Both the position numbers and the translations under genes were made by a program. Below, one piece after another: positions 1 to 6,638 of a stretch of 21,729 bases of DNA (the first letter of the stretch is position 1; every line of letters begins with the position of its first letter). The stretch is from assembly GCA_002338895.1 (NCBI GenBank), contig DDJH01000205.1, positions 5,118-26,846 on the forward strand. The letters are read 5' to 3'. Below the pieces are notes generated by a model. The model made no database searches. It was not told where the DNA came from and worked only from the letters and a program-made list of their open reading frames with translations. Source of the DNA: Lentisphaeria bacterium UBA1829 (lineage in GTDB: Bacteria; Verrucomicrobiota; Lentisphaeria; Victivallales; UBA1829).

Positions 1-52
1 CGGCAGAAACAGAAACTGAGAAAAACGCCAGGAACAGAAACAGATTTTTCAT
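1..52 (-). CDS. Start of a secreted protein, cut off by the left edge
   Basis: Only the first 17 codons are present: ATG at 52-50, then M-K-N-L-F-L-F-L-A-F-F-S-V-S-V-S-A. This is a typical signal peptide: one Lys near the start, a hydrophobic core and a small-residue end. The ATG overlaps the TGA stop of the upstream glycosidase in the arrangement ATGA, and a GGAGAAAGGA ribosome binding site lies about six bases upstream of it, inside the preceding gene. It is therefore probably translationally coupled and the third gene of the operon that begins with pseudopilin 1. The rest lies outside the window, so its function cannot be told. A further secreted carbohydrate-active protein would fit the context, but that is inference. 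Confidence 0.8.
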   Translation of the reverse strand, partial: MKNLFLFLAFFSVSVSA

Positions 53-2964
53 TGATTTTTCCTTTCTCCGGCCAGAGAAAACTGACACCGGTTGCGAAAC
101 AGTTTTTTCCCGGACCCCAGCGTTGTTTCCCGGAGTGAATTTCCTGCTGCATCATCAATTTTGACGTCGAATCCGAGCAAGGCGTCCGTCTCCGCGGGGA
201 TCTCCAGACGGAACGAGTAACCGCTTGGATTCGAACGGATTTGAAGATCGCAGGCCGAGGCCTGAATCGCGCCCCATGTATGCAGCTGGACCGGATCCCG
301 CGGCGTGATAAACAAACGGAAGGTGTTCCGGGTATAAGCATCCGGATGGATCAGCGGCAGATTCAGCGGATCGGTATCGAAAAACAGCTCCACGCAGTCG
401 GTTTCCCAAAGAGGACGGGATCCGGTCCTGCCGGCATCCGAGGAATCTTTCACGTCCATTTCAAGGAGAATTCTTCCATTTCCGAATTCGAGTTTTCCCC
501 GGGCGTTTTTCAGTTTCAATTCTTTTCCAACCTGTTGATTTGAAATGACTTCTATTGGAGTTCGGAAAGTGGTTCCGTTCAGGAAGAGCATCAGTTCCGT
601 CGGAGAATCCTTTTTCCGGACCTCTTTGATCGGGAGTTCGAAACTCTGCGCAGTCCGGGGAGGAATGCGGAAACGAAGAGGAGAAACCGCGGTCAGTCCC
701 CCTCCGGTCAGTCCGAGGACACCGCTCTGTTCCAGATCGGACTCGTTATGGAGCATTACAAAAAGGCGGTTACCGACCCGGCGGCCGACAGGCGCACTGC
801 TGACCGGCTGGTCAAGACGCAGCGGCAATGTTTCCACTTTTTTCAGGAACTCCGACTCGGAAAGATTCCCCGGCCGCAGATAAAACGGATTGACGGACAG
901 GAGCGTCTCTCCCGCATTCACCTTATTCCCAAACAGATCCATCACTTCAAACGGAGAAAGGTTTGCAAAGACTCCTTTTTTCCCCGCATAATTCCAGACT
1001 GCGGCAATGAGCCTCCCCTCTTTCCGGTAGACATAGGCGATCACATTCATCGGCAGACGGATTTTCCGAACCGGCCTGCTCCCCTCGAAAAGACGGGCCA
1101 GGGTGTTGTATACGACAAACACGCCACTCGGGACCGCCTCCGTCCGATAGGTTCCCGCGTATGTGGGATGCAGCGGCTGTTTCCAGAGAGAATTCATATG
1201 GATCACGCAGCTCTGCTTCAACCCCTCGCCGAGATCAGTAAGAAAACGCCAGGCGGCATGATGCGCCTGCGGGAGACTCTGTCCGGCATGATCGTATGGG
1301 TTCTCCCAGTCGTAGAGATAATACTGCTCCGTATTATATAAGGGTTTGGAGCCGACGATCTTACGGATAAGTTCAATCTGCCGGTCCGCCGGCATTCTGG
1401 AATTCAGGGTTCGGGCGTTATAGGGATGAAAACTGATGCCGTCCAGATATTTTCCCGCGCCGAGCTGAATGCAGGCTTGAAGATACCCGAGGACCTGATT
1501 TCCCTTATCACCGGTTGCACAGATGCCGATCACAGCGGCATGCGGCGCATATTTTTTCAGCACGGCGGATGCCGGAACCATATATTTCATGTACAGTTCA
1601 GGACTCATGTTCAGATCCGGCTCATTCATAACTTCATAGATGGAAACTCTTTTCCCTGCGTGAGTTGCGAATGCTGCGACGTAGCGTTTCCAAAGCTCCA
1701 TCGGCGGAACCCGGACCACAAATTTCGGATTGGTTCCCGGAGGATTCTTTTCGATCCGGATCAGCTGTTTTCTCAGCCACTCAGGACGGAATTCGCGCTG
1801 GGATGGCGACCAGTTTTCATACATTCTTCCGAACACCGGAAGAATCTGCATTCCATGACGTCGGGCGGTATCCACGGAGAAATCAAAGGTGGAAAAATCA
1901 AACTTTCCATTTTCCGGTTCCATATTTCGCCAGTCGGTTGCCTGAATGCCGCAGTCCCAGTCGCGGATGAGGCGGCATCCCATTTTCTGAAGCAGTTCAT
2001 ACTTTTTCAGCGGGGAGATTCCATGGGCTTCAAATCCTCCGCGGGAGTTGCCCCGCTTCTCCACGAATCCCAGTCCGCCATTGACGCCGACCACAAAATC
2101 ATGGACCGGATCGATCTCCGCTTTTCCCGAATATTTTCCGATCACCGAGAAGACTCCGTTGAAGACCGGGATCTCTTTCCCGTTCCAGAGGATCGACGTG
2201 GCAAACATTCCGTAACGGGTCAGCGGAAGCGCGATCTTTCGGACCAGAATTCCGTTTTCAAGATCGACCTTTTCCTTTTTGCGAAATAGAACCGCCCCCA
2301 GCTGCGGATCCTTCACCGTAAGCTCCATCTCGCCAGGACGGACCGAAGGAGAAACGGCGCTCAGTGTGATTTTGAGATTTGCAATTTTTTCATCTTCAAG
2401 GATATACAATGTTTTTTCCGGAGAAGAGTCCGCGAGGATTTCCTGCGAAATTCCGGTTCCGGAGATCCGAAAGCAGTCAAACTGGAAAATTCCCTTCGGA
2501 GTTTCCGGGGCAGAAGAGTAAACGACAAGCATATAGGCGCCGCCATATTCTTTTGTCTGGAAGGAAAATTCAAAGTTCTGCGGTTTTCCGGTTGTCGTAA
2601 CCGACCGGTGATTCGTCACCCATTTCCCCTGTTTTGTAATATGCAGAATCGAGAAGTCAAGGATTCCCTTCGGCGCCTGAAAGGATGTGGAAAAATGAAT
2701 TTGACGATTGGCCGGAAGTGAAAATTCCGCACTGCGGATCTGGAAATACTCTCCGCGTGAATTATCCAGAATCAGTTTTTGATTTTCCACCCGGAGAGGC
2801 AGGTATTCCAGATTCGGATTCTCCGTCCGGTTCAGAAGACGCCAGACTCCGAAGCCCGCGCTTCCCATTTTGAAATCGCCATTCCGGATCGCATTTGTCT
2901 CAGCTCTGCAGACCAGAAGGGAAAGACAGAGAAGAGATGTTTGCAAGGCAGTTTCAAGTCTCAT
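49..2964 (-). CDS. Secreted clan GH-A glycoside hydrolase (GH39-like) with C-terminal CBM9-like domain
   Basis: 971 aa. The N-terminus (residues 1 to about 21, ending V-C-R-A) is a signal peptide, so the enzyme is exported. Residues 22-170 look like a jelly-roll carbohydrate-binding domain (N-x-I-R-N-G-D-F near the start). Residues about 285-690 form a TIM-barrel glycosidase: Y-E-V-M-N-E-P-D places the likely acid/base at Glu448, and L-Y-N-T-E-Q-Y places the likely nucleophile at Glu546. The N-E-P motif and this spacing are typical of clan GH-A, and the layout resembles GH39, though GH5-type relatives cannot be excluded. Residues about 830-965 contain D-C-V-E-L-F-F-D, characteristic of CBM9/DOMON-like sugar-binding domains. 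The start ATG follows AAGGAA. It lies 50 bases after pseudopilin 1 in the same direction with no hairpin between, so the two are probably co-transcribed. The substrate cannot be read from sequence. Confidence 0.85.
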   Translation of the reverse strand: MRLETALQTSLLCLSLLVCRAETNAIRNGDFKMGSAGFGVWRLLNRTENPNLEYLPLRVENQKLILDNSRGEYFQIRSAEFSLPANRQIHFSTSFQAPKGILDFSILHITKQGKWVTNHRSVTTTGKPQNFEFSFQTKEYGGAYMLVVYSSAPETPKGIFQFDCFRISGTGISQEILADSSPEKTLYILEDEKIANLKITLSAVSPSVRPGEMELTVKDPQLGAVLFRKKEKVDLENGILVRKIALPLTRYGMFATSILWNGKEIPVFNGVFSVIGKYSGKAEIDPVHDFVVGVNGGLGFVEKRGNSRGGFEAHGISPLKKYELLQKMGCRLIRDWDCGIQATDWRNMEPENGKFDFSTFDFSVDTARRHGMQILPVFGRMYENWSPSQREFRPEWLRKQLIRIEKNPPGTNPKFVVRVPPMELWKRYVAAFATHAGKRVSIYEVMNEPDLNMSPELYMKYMVPASAVLKKYAPHAAVIGICATGDKGNQVLGYLQACIQLGAGKYLDGISFHPYNARTLNSRMPADRQIELIRKIVGSKPLYNTEQYYLYDWENPYDHAGQSLPQAHHAAWRFLTDLGEGLKQSCVIHMNSLWKQPLHPTYAGTYRTEAVPSGVFVVYNTLARLFEGSRPVRKIRLPMNVIAYVYRKEGRLIAAVWNYAGKKGVFANLSPFEVMDLFGNKVNAGETLLSVNPFYLRPGNLSESEFLKKVETLPLRLDQPVSSAPVGRRVGNRLFVMLHNESDLEQSGVLGLTGGGLTAVSPLRFRIPPRTAQSFELPIKEVRKKDSPTELMLFLNGTTFRTPIEVISNQQVGKELKLKNARGKLEFGNGRILLEMDVKDSSDAGRTGSRPLWETDCVELFFDTDPLNLPLIHPDAYTRNTFRLFITPRDPVQLHTWGAIQASACDLQIRSNPSGYSFRLEIPAETDALLGFDVKIDDAAGNSLRETTLGSGKKLFRNRCQFSLAGERKNQ

Positions 2965-3014
2965 AACATGTTCCTTTTCAAACAGTTTTATTTATTATTT
3001 TGTTTTTGTTTTCA

Positions 3015-3788
3015 TCAGTTCTCATTCTGCGATGAGAAAAAGTAATCCGAATAGTGCAGAGGTGTTCGAAAATAGTTGCGGTTTTCAATATGTCCGTCGG
3101 CAAAGATGAAATTCGCCGAACTGAGATGCCGGTAGGCGATATAGTAGCCCTGAACCTCCCGGTGGGCTCCTCCGGTTATGATGCACGGCATGGAGGCATC
3201 CGCATGTGTCCGGGTGTTCGGTCCAAGATCTCCGATCCAGACTCGTGCGGAAGGCCGGCGCAAACTGGCCAGGCGTCGTCCGTTATATGCCGCAACGGTA
3301 TTTTTATCGGTTCCTCCGCCCATATGCTGGTTCATCCCGTAGTGTCTCCAGAGATATTTCAAGTCCGTCTGCGGAAATTCCGTGTTCCGGTGCGATGGAC
3401 ACGCAAAAATCGGACGGATTTTTCTCATTCCCCCTTCCGTAATCACATGATGCAGATTGGAAACCGGAACTTCCGGCATGTAATAGGTCATCAGGAAATC
3501 CTGCCAGGTCTGGGTGATGGTTGTTCCGTTGTTCTGGAAAGAGCCATTCATTAGTTCCGGCCCCCAGCTGTTGTTGTCATCGGCGTAGCAGAGCAGGAAC
3601 TGGCCGATCTGTCGCAAATTGCCGACGCATGCGGCCCCGTGCGCACGATCCCGTGCGGCATTCAAAGCTGGAAGAAGAAGGCCGGCAAGAATGGCGATGA
3701 TTGCAATACTGATCAGCAATTCGATCAAAGAAAAATAGTGAGCGGGAATTTTTTCCGTGTTCCGGTGTCGTTTTCTCTGGAGTTTCAT
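3015..3788 (-). CDS. Pseudopilin-like protein 1 (prepilin-type N-terminus, H-X9-DG C-terminus)
   Basis: 257 aa. A basic leader (residues 1-18) is followed by F-S-L-I-E-L-L and a hydrophobic helix to about residue 42, the prepilin-type cleavage/methylation signature with Glu at position 5 of the mature protein. The residue before Phe19 is Tyr, not the usual Gly. The helix leads into L-L-P-A-L-N-A-A-R and C54-x-x-N-L-R-Q; a second shared Cys is in A-C130-P-S. Near the C-terminus H221, nine residues, then D231-G-H gives the H-X9-DG motif known from prepilin-associated proteins of Planctomycetes and Lentisphaerota. The protein should be exported with one N-terminal membrane helix and a variable globular domain. 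The start ATG follows AAGGAAAA. It is first in the operon ahead of the GH39-like gene. The specific role is unknown; glycan binding or secretion support is a guess from its neighbours. Confidence 0.9.
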   Translation of the reverse strand: MKLQRKRHRNTEKIPAHYFSLIELLISIAIIAILAGLLLPALNAARDRAHGAACVGNLRQIGQFLLCYADDNNSWGPELMNGSFQNNGTTITQTWQDFLMTYYMPEVPVSNLHHVITEGGMRKIRPIFACPSHRNTEFPQTDLKYLWRHYGMNQHMGGGTDKNTVAAYNGRRLASLRRPSARVWIGDLGPNTRTHADASMPCIITGGAHREVQGYYIAYRHLSSANFIFADGHIENRNYFRTPLHYSDYFFSSQNEN

Positions 3789-3880
3789 ATTTTTTCCTTA
3801 TCTTTTTTATTAATTTTTTTAATCCGGATTTCGGTTCTATCTGAGAAATTATTTGTTTTTTTTGTCGTTACATCTTGGTT

Positions 3881-3916
3881 AACTCTATTGAAAAAGAGTT
3901 GATTTTGAATAGAGTT
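3881..3916. repeat. Inverted repeat in the pseudopilin 1 leader
   Basis: AACTCTATT (3881-3889) and AATAGAGTT (3908-3916) are perfect 9-base inverted copies with an 18-base loop. A third GAGTT copy lies at 3896-3900, so GAGTTG occurs twice in direct orientation 16 bases apart. It lies downstream of the proposed promoter and could be a repressor operator or a leader RNA hairpin. Confidence 0.55.
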
Positions 3917-3947
3917 GGGGGTTTTCTGTTTCTTTTGTTTGTTTTTA

Positions 3948-3976
3948 ATTATACAATAGATTTATTTTTTTGAGAA
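3948..3976 (-). promoter_or_regulatory. Probable promoter of the pseudopilin 1 - GH39-like operon
   Basis: On the minus strand TTCTCA (3976-3971, four of six matches to TTGACA) and TATAAT (3953-3948, perfect) are separated by 17 bases. The expected transcript start near 3941 gives a leader of about 150 bases containing the inverted repeat at 3881-3916. The weak -35 box suggests activator dependence, which is inference. Confidence 0.5.
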
Positions 3977-4010
3977 TGTCCAAAAATGAGAAAAACATAT
4001 CTTTTTAAGG

Positions 4011-4080
4011 ATGATGGGAGAAGGGATGTGTATATGTATGTATGTCTGTTTGTTTGTGGGGAAGGAGGGGAAAATGGGAT
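4011..4080 (-). terminator. Possible Rho-utilisation (rut-like) segment downstream of the fucosidase
   Basis: The minus-strand transcript of these 70 bases contains 29 C and one G. Long C-rich, G-poor unstructured RNA after a gene is the hallmark of Rho loading sites. It begins about 150 bases after the fucosidase stop. On the plus strand the same stretch is a degenerate TGTA/TGTT repeat followed by G runs, so simple low-complexity sequence is the alternative reading. Confidence 0.4.
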
Positions 4081-4082
4081 TT

Positions 4083-4168
4083 CGTGCTGCGCACGACCAG
4101 CGTCTCGCCGCTGGACCGCGACAAGGACACACTGTCCTTGACCCGAGAAAAATGCTGATGCATTTTTC
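4083..4168. other. Cluster of short perfect hairpins (possible structured RNA or 3' UTR)
   Basis: Three perfect hairpins lie close together: CGTGC-TGC-GCACG (4083-4095), CAAGGACA-CAC-TGTCCTTG (4122-4140) and GAAAAATGC-TGAT-GCATTTTTC (4147-4168). The terminator hairpin at 4191-4219 follows. They could be the structured 3' tail of the fucosidase mRNA (minus) or the body of a small plus-strand RNA that ends at the terminator. No clear plus-strand promoter was found upstream. Confidence 0.45.
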
Positions 4169-4190
4169 CGTTTGGGTTGGCGGTTTCTGT

Positions 4191-4224
4191 CCGCTCCTTC
4201 GATGGTTCGGAAGGAGCGGTTTTT
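4191..4224 (+). terminator. Intrinsic terminator reading on the plus strand
   Basis: CCGCTCCTTC (4191-4200) pairs perfectly with GAAGGAGCGG (4210-4219) around a nine-base loop, and TTTTT follows at 4220-4224. It therefore ends plus-strand transcription, although both neighbouring protein genes are on the minus strand. It may end a small plus-strand RNA or block antisense transcription into the fucosidase. Read on the minus strand it is a strong hairpin without a U tract, six bases beyond the fucosidase stop codon's inner end. Confidence 0.65.
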
Positions 4225-4229
4225 CTGGA

Positions 4230-6278
4230 TTAGAAAAGTTCGATCCGGGTCAGGCCGGCATAGCAGGATCCGTTGGCGGATTCCAGAGCTTCGAAGCGGA
4301 AGCAGCGGGCGGAGACCGGGGATGGGAAGTTCACGATCTGGGGAAGCGGGTTGTTCCGGATATTGTCGAACGTCCCTTCGGCAACCGGGGTTTCGATGGT
4401 TTCCGGAGTGTCGCCGACCAGGATCCGATAGCGGAAGACGGGGCCCATATCGCATTCCGCTGTCTTCGGAGGTGTCACGATCAATCCGCGGATCTGCTGT
4501 TTTTTCCCCGTGTCGACCGCGATCCAGTGGGGATACGGGGCATCCTTTCCGGTCAGCCAGAGTTTGCGGTCGGATGAAAGGAGGTTTTCCTTCCGGTTGT
4601 TCCAATCGTATTCGCTGTCGGCACCGAGCACGCGCCACTCATCCATGGCGATGCCGAAGCGGAGAAGGGACTCCGGATTGCTCCGGATCTCCGGATAGGC
4701 GTTCTCCACTCCCGGACGGAGAACGGAAATGGCTCGGAGAATTCCCGCCTCGCGAATCCGGAACGGGCCGGTGTATTCCGGAGAATCGGCATCCGGAACG
4801 GAATTGTCCAGAGTATAATGAATGCAGACTTCGTTGCTTGGGGAGGTCAGGGTGATTGTCCCGTCCGTCTCCCGCGCGATTACCGGAGCAAACCGGAGCG
4901 GCGGCTGGTAATACGCGGAAAACTCCTGGATGCAGGGACAGGCAAGAGCTTTTGTGATTTTCAGCTTCAGGGCATCAGTTTCCACCGTTTCCGTGCGGAG
5001 GATTTTACGGAACGAGATGGTCGTGTCGTCAATGAGTTTTTTCCATTCGCCGGAGGGTGTGCGGTACTCGATGGAAAATGCGGCAACCCGTTCGCCAAGC
5101 TGTGTATACTCCTTTAGACTGACCACGTTGAGCCGACGGATTTTCCCCAGTTCCAGAACGGCTTCACATTCGGTGACCCCATCTTCCGGCGCCCAGAAGG
5201 TATCCGGGGAACCGTCGGTCATCCGTTCACCGCGGAAATCGGGTCCGCGCTCATTCGACGCACGCACGGATGCCCCTGCCGCGAAATTGACCGAAAATGT
5301 CTTGTCGAGTACAATTTTGAATTCGCGAATCCGTTCCGCGTCGTTCTCATGGATCAGTCCGCGCCGATCGGGAGGGAAGTTCAGATTCAGGCACGAGCCC
5401 CGGCCGACGGAGTGGTACCAGATATCCAGAAGATGTTCCAGGGAATGCACTTGCGCATCCTCCTCCGGATGATAAAACCATCCCGGCCGGATCGACACAT
5501 CCACTTCCGAGGGCCACCAGTGTCTGCCGTTGACATCTCCATGCTGGAGTCCGTCATCACCGGACGCATCCCGGTATTCGTTCAGTGTCGCCCAGTTCGG
5601 GGAGCCGGCATAGCCCCTCTCATTGCCGCACCAGCGGATGTCGCGATGATCGCCCATATGGCCGAAAATGACCGCGTTCGGTGCGCATTCCCGGATGATG
5701 GCGGCGGCTTTGTCGTAGTCATAGACCTGAACTTTTCCATTCGGACCTTCTCCGCAGGCGCCGTCAAACCAGGTGATGAAGAGATCTTCGCCGTTGGGAC
5801 CGCCGTAGGTGGTCAGGAGTTCGCGAAGCTGATTGCGGTAGAATTCGTTATAGGGTTCTCCGGAGCCGTAGGTTTTCTCGTGGCGATCCCACGGGGAGAG
5901 GTAAAGACCGAGTTTGAGACCATATTTCTTCGCGGCTTTTGCAAGTTCGCCGACAACGTCGCCTTTCCCGTCGCGCCAGGTCGAATACTGGACGGAATGG
6001 GTGGTATAGCGACTCGGCCAGAGGCAGAAGCCGTCGTGATGCTTGGCGGTCAGGACCACCCCTTTGAATCCGGCGTCGCGGATGATCCGGCACCACTGTT
6101 CGCAGTCCATCCGGGTGGGATGGAAGGTATCCTCCGATTCGGTTCCGTCGCCCCATTCCCGGCCGGTGAAGGTGTTGACGGTAAAGTGGATGAATGCGTA
6201 CATGCCCATATTCTGCCAGGCAAGCTGCTGTCTGGTCGGCGTAGCTCCGTAAGGAGCCGGTGCGGTATTGGTTGTCAT
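4230..6278 (-). CDS. Alpha-L-fucosidase, GH29 (probably GH29-B type), cytoplasmic, with CBM32-like domains
   Basis: 682 aa from the ATG at 6278; an in-frame TTG at 6362 would add 28 residues without a better ribosome binding site, so I prefer the ATG (GGAAG nine bases upstream). It hydrolyses terminal alpha-L-fucose. Residues 1-320 are the GH29 barrel: M-Y-A-F-I-H-F-T, K-H-H-D-G-F near 79-84, and F-I-T-W-F-D-G-A with the likely nucleophile at Asp172. The N-terminal Q-Q-L-A-W-Q-N-M-G-M-Y pattern resembles the GH29-B (alpha-1,3/1,4) branch. About residues 320-460 form a discoidin (F5/8C, CBM32-like) domain, about 470-530 a chitobiase-like Ig domain (Y-T-L-D-N-S-V-P, Y-T-G-P-F), and the end a second discoidin-like domain. 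No signal peptide is seen, which is unusual for a protein with binding modules and suggests action on imported oligosaccharides. Confidence 0.93.
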   Translation of the reverse strand: MTTNTAPAPYGATPTRQQLAWQNMGMYAFIHFTVNTFTGREWGDGTESEDTFHPTRMDCEQWCRIIRDAGFKGVVLTAKHHDGFCLWPSRYTTHSVQYSTWRDGKGDVVGELAKAAKKYGLKLGLYLSPWDRHEKTYGSGEPYNEFYRNQLRELLTTYGGPNGEDLFITWFDGACGEGPNGKVQVYDYDKAAAIIRECAPNAVIFGHMGDHRDIRWCGNERGYAGSPNWATLNEYRDASGDDGLQHGDVNGRHWWPSEVDVSIRPGWFYHPEEDAQVHSLEHLLDIWYHSVGRGSCLNLNFPPDRRGLIHENDAERIREFKIVLDKTFSVNFAAGASVRASNERGPDFRGERMTDGSPDTFWAPEDGVTECEAVLELGKIRRLNVVSLKEYTQLGERVAAFSIEYRTPSGEWKKLIDDTTISFRKILRTETVETDALKLKITKALACPCIQEFSAYYQPPLRFAPVIARETDGTITLTSPSNEVCIHYTLDNSVPDADSPEYTGPFRIREAGILRAISVLRPGVENAYPEIRSNPESLLRFGIAMDEWRVLGADSEYDWNNRKENLLSSDRKLWLTGKDAPYPHWIAVDTGKKQQIRGLIVTPPKTAECDMGPVFRYRILVGDTPETIETPVAEGTFDNIRNNPLPQIVNFPSPVSARCFRFEALESANGSCYAGLTRIELF

Positions 6279-6638
6279 GGTCGTCTGCTTCCGTGTTTTT
6301 GTTCGCGGTCCGGTTCTGAATGGATCTTCCGGGTACGATACATGTTTTTTCCAAAATCGCAAGTATTTCCGAACGTTTTCTTCCGGGAATCCTGTGAATT
6401 TTCAGAGTGCGGCCCTCCCCTGGTCAGTCCGGTATTCGAAGGTCCGGATACAGGTGAAAAAGGAAGATGAATATCGCTAAATTATTCTTATTCAAAACCT
6501 TGCAAACAGAATCCGCAAAATATCTTCTTCTCCGGTCAAGGATTTTCATGACAACGCTCCTCTTCCGCCGCCCCCGGCCGATACCGGGATCCGGAAGAGG
6601 AGCGTGCATGTCTGGAGACGGAATTTAGAGAAGAAATT
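6279..6638. other. Intergenic region between GH5-like gene and fucosidase
   Basis: 360 bases. The right part contains a long 14-bp hairpin just after the GH5-like stop. The left part should hold the fucosidase promoter; weak candidates on the minus strand are TTGCGA with TATCGT 16 bases on (6363-6336 region) and TTTGCA with TAATTT 16 bases on (6503-6476 region). Neither is convincing. A short minus-strand frame beginning at the ATG near 6549 has no ribosome binding site and no recognisable product. Confidence 0.5.
6554..6605 (-). terminator. Long U-less hairpin after the GH5-like gene
   Basis: ACGCTCCTCTTCCG (6554-6567) is the exact reverse complement of CGGAAGAGGAGCGT (6592-6605), a 14-bp stem. 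Within the 24-base loop CCCGG and CCGGG form an inner stem. It lies 33 bases after the GH5-like stop codon, as a terminator would, but no T tract follows on either strand. It may act with Rho or protect the mRNA 3' end. Confidence 0.55.

Larger units (their letters stand above)
3789..4229. other. Intergenic region with promoter, inverted repeat, C-rich segment and hairpin cluster
   Basis: 441 bases without a convincing protein gene. From left to right it holds the leader of pseudopilin 1 (AT-rich) with a 9-bp inverted repeat, the promoter at about 3948-3976, a segment (4011-4080) that has 29 G and one C on the plus strand, and a run of hairpins (4083-4219) ending in a plus-strand T tract just before the fucosidase stop codon. 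The reading frames that can be opened here run antisense into the fucosidase and look non-coding. These elements are listed separately. Confidence 0.7.

Noticed and set aside
545..2289. Plus-strand open frames of 100 to 290 codons opposite the GH39-like gene
   Set aside because: They are antisense to a gene with clear signal peptide and catalytic motifs, have low-complexity Arg/Ser/Pro-rich products and no ribosome binding sites.
4027..4058. TGTA/TGTT tetranucleotide repeat as a phase-variation tract
   Set aside because: The units are degenerate and it lies outside any coding frame or promoter spacer, so slippage would have no clear effect.
4011..4577. Plus-strand frame beginning in the intergenic region before the fucosidase
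   Set aside because: Starts in a degenerate tetranucleotide stretch, crosses the hairpins and terminator, and runs antisense into the GH29 gene.
5349..6470. 373-codon plus-strand frame opposite the fucosidase
   Set aside because: It is a shadow of the GH29 gene: no recognisable motif, and the opposite strand has complete GH29 features.
6424..6549. Short minus-strand frame (about 41 codons from the ATG near 6549)
   Set aside because: No ribosome binding site, directly behind a strong hairpin, and no recognisable product.
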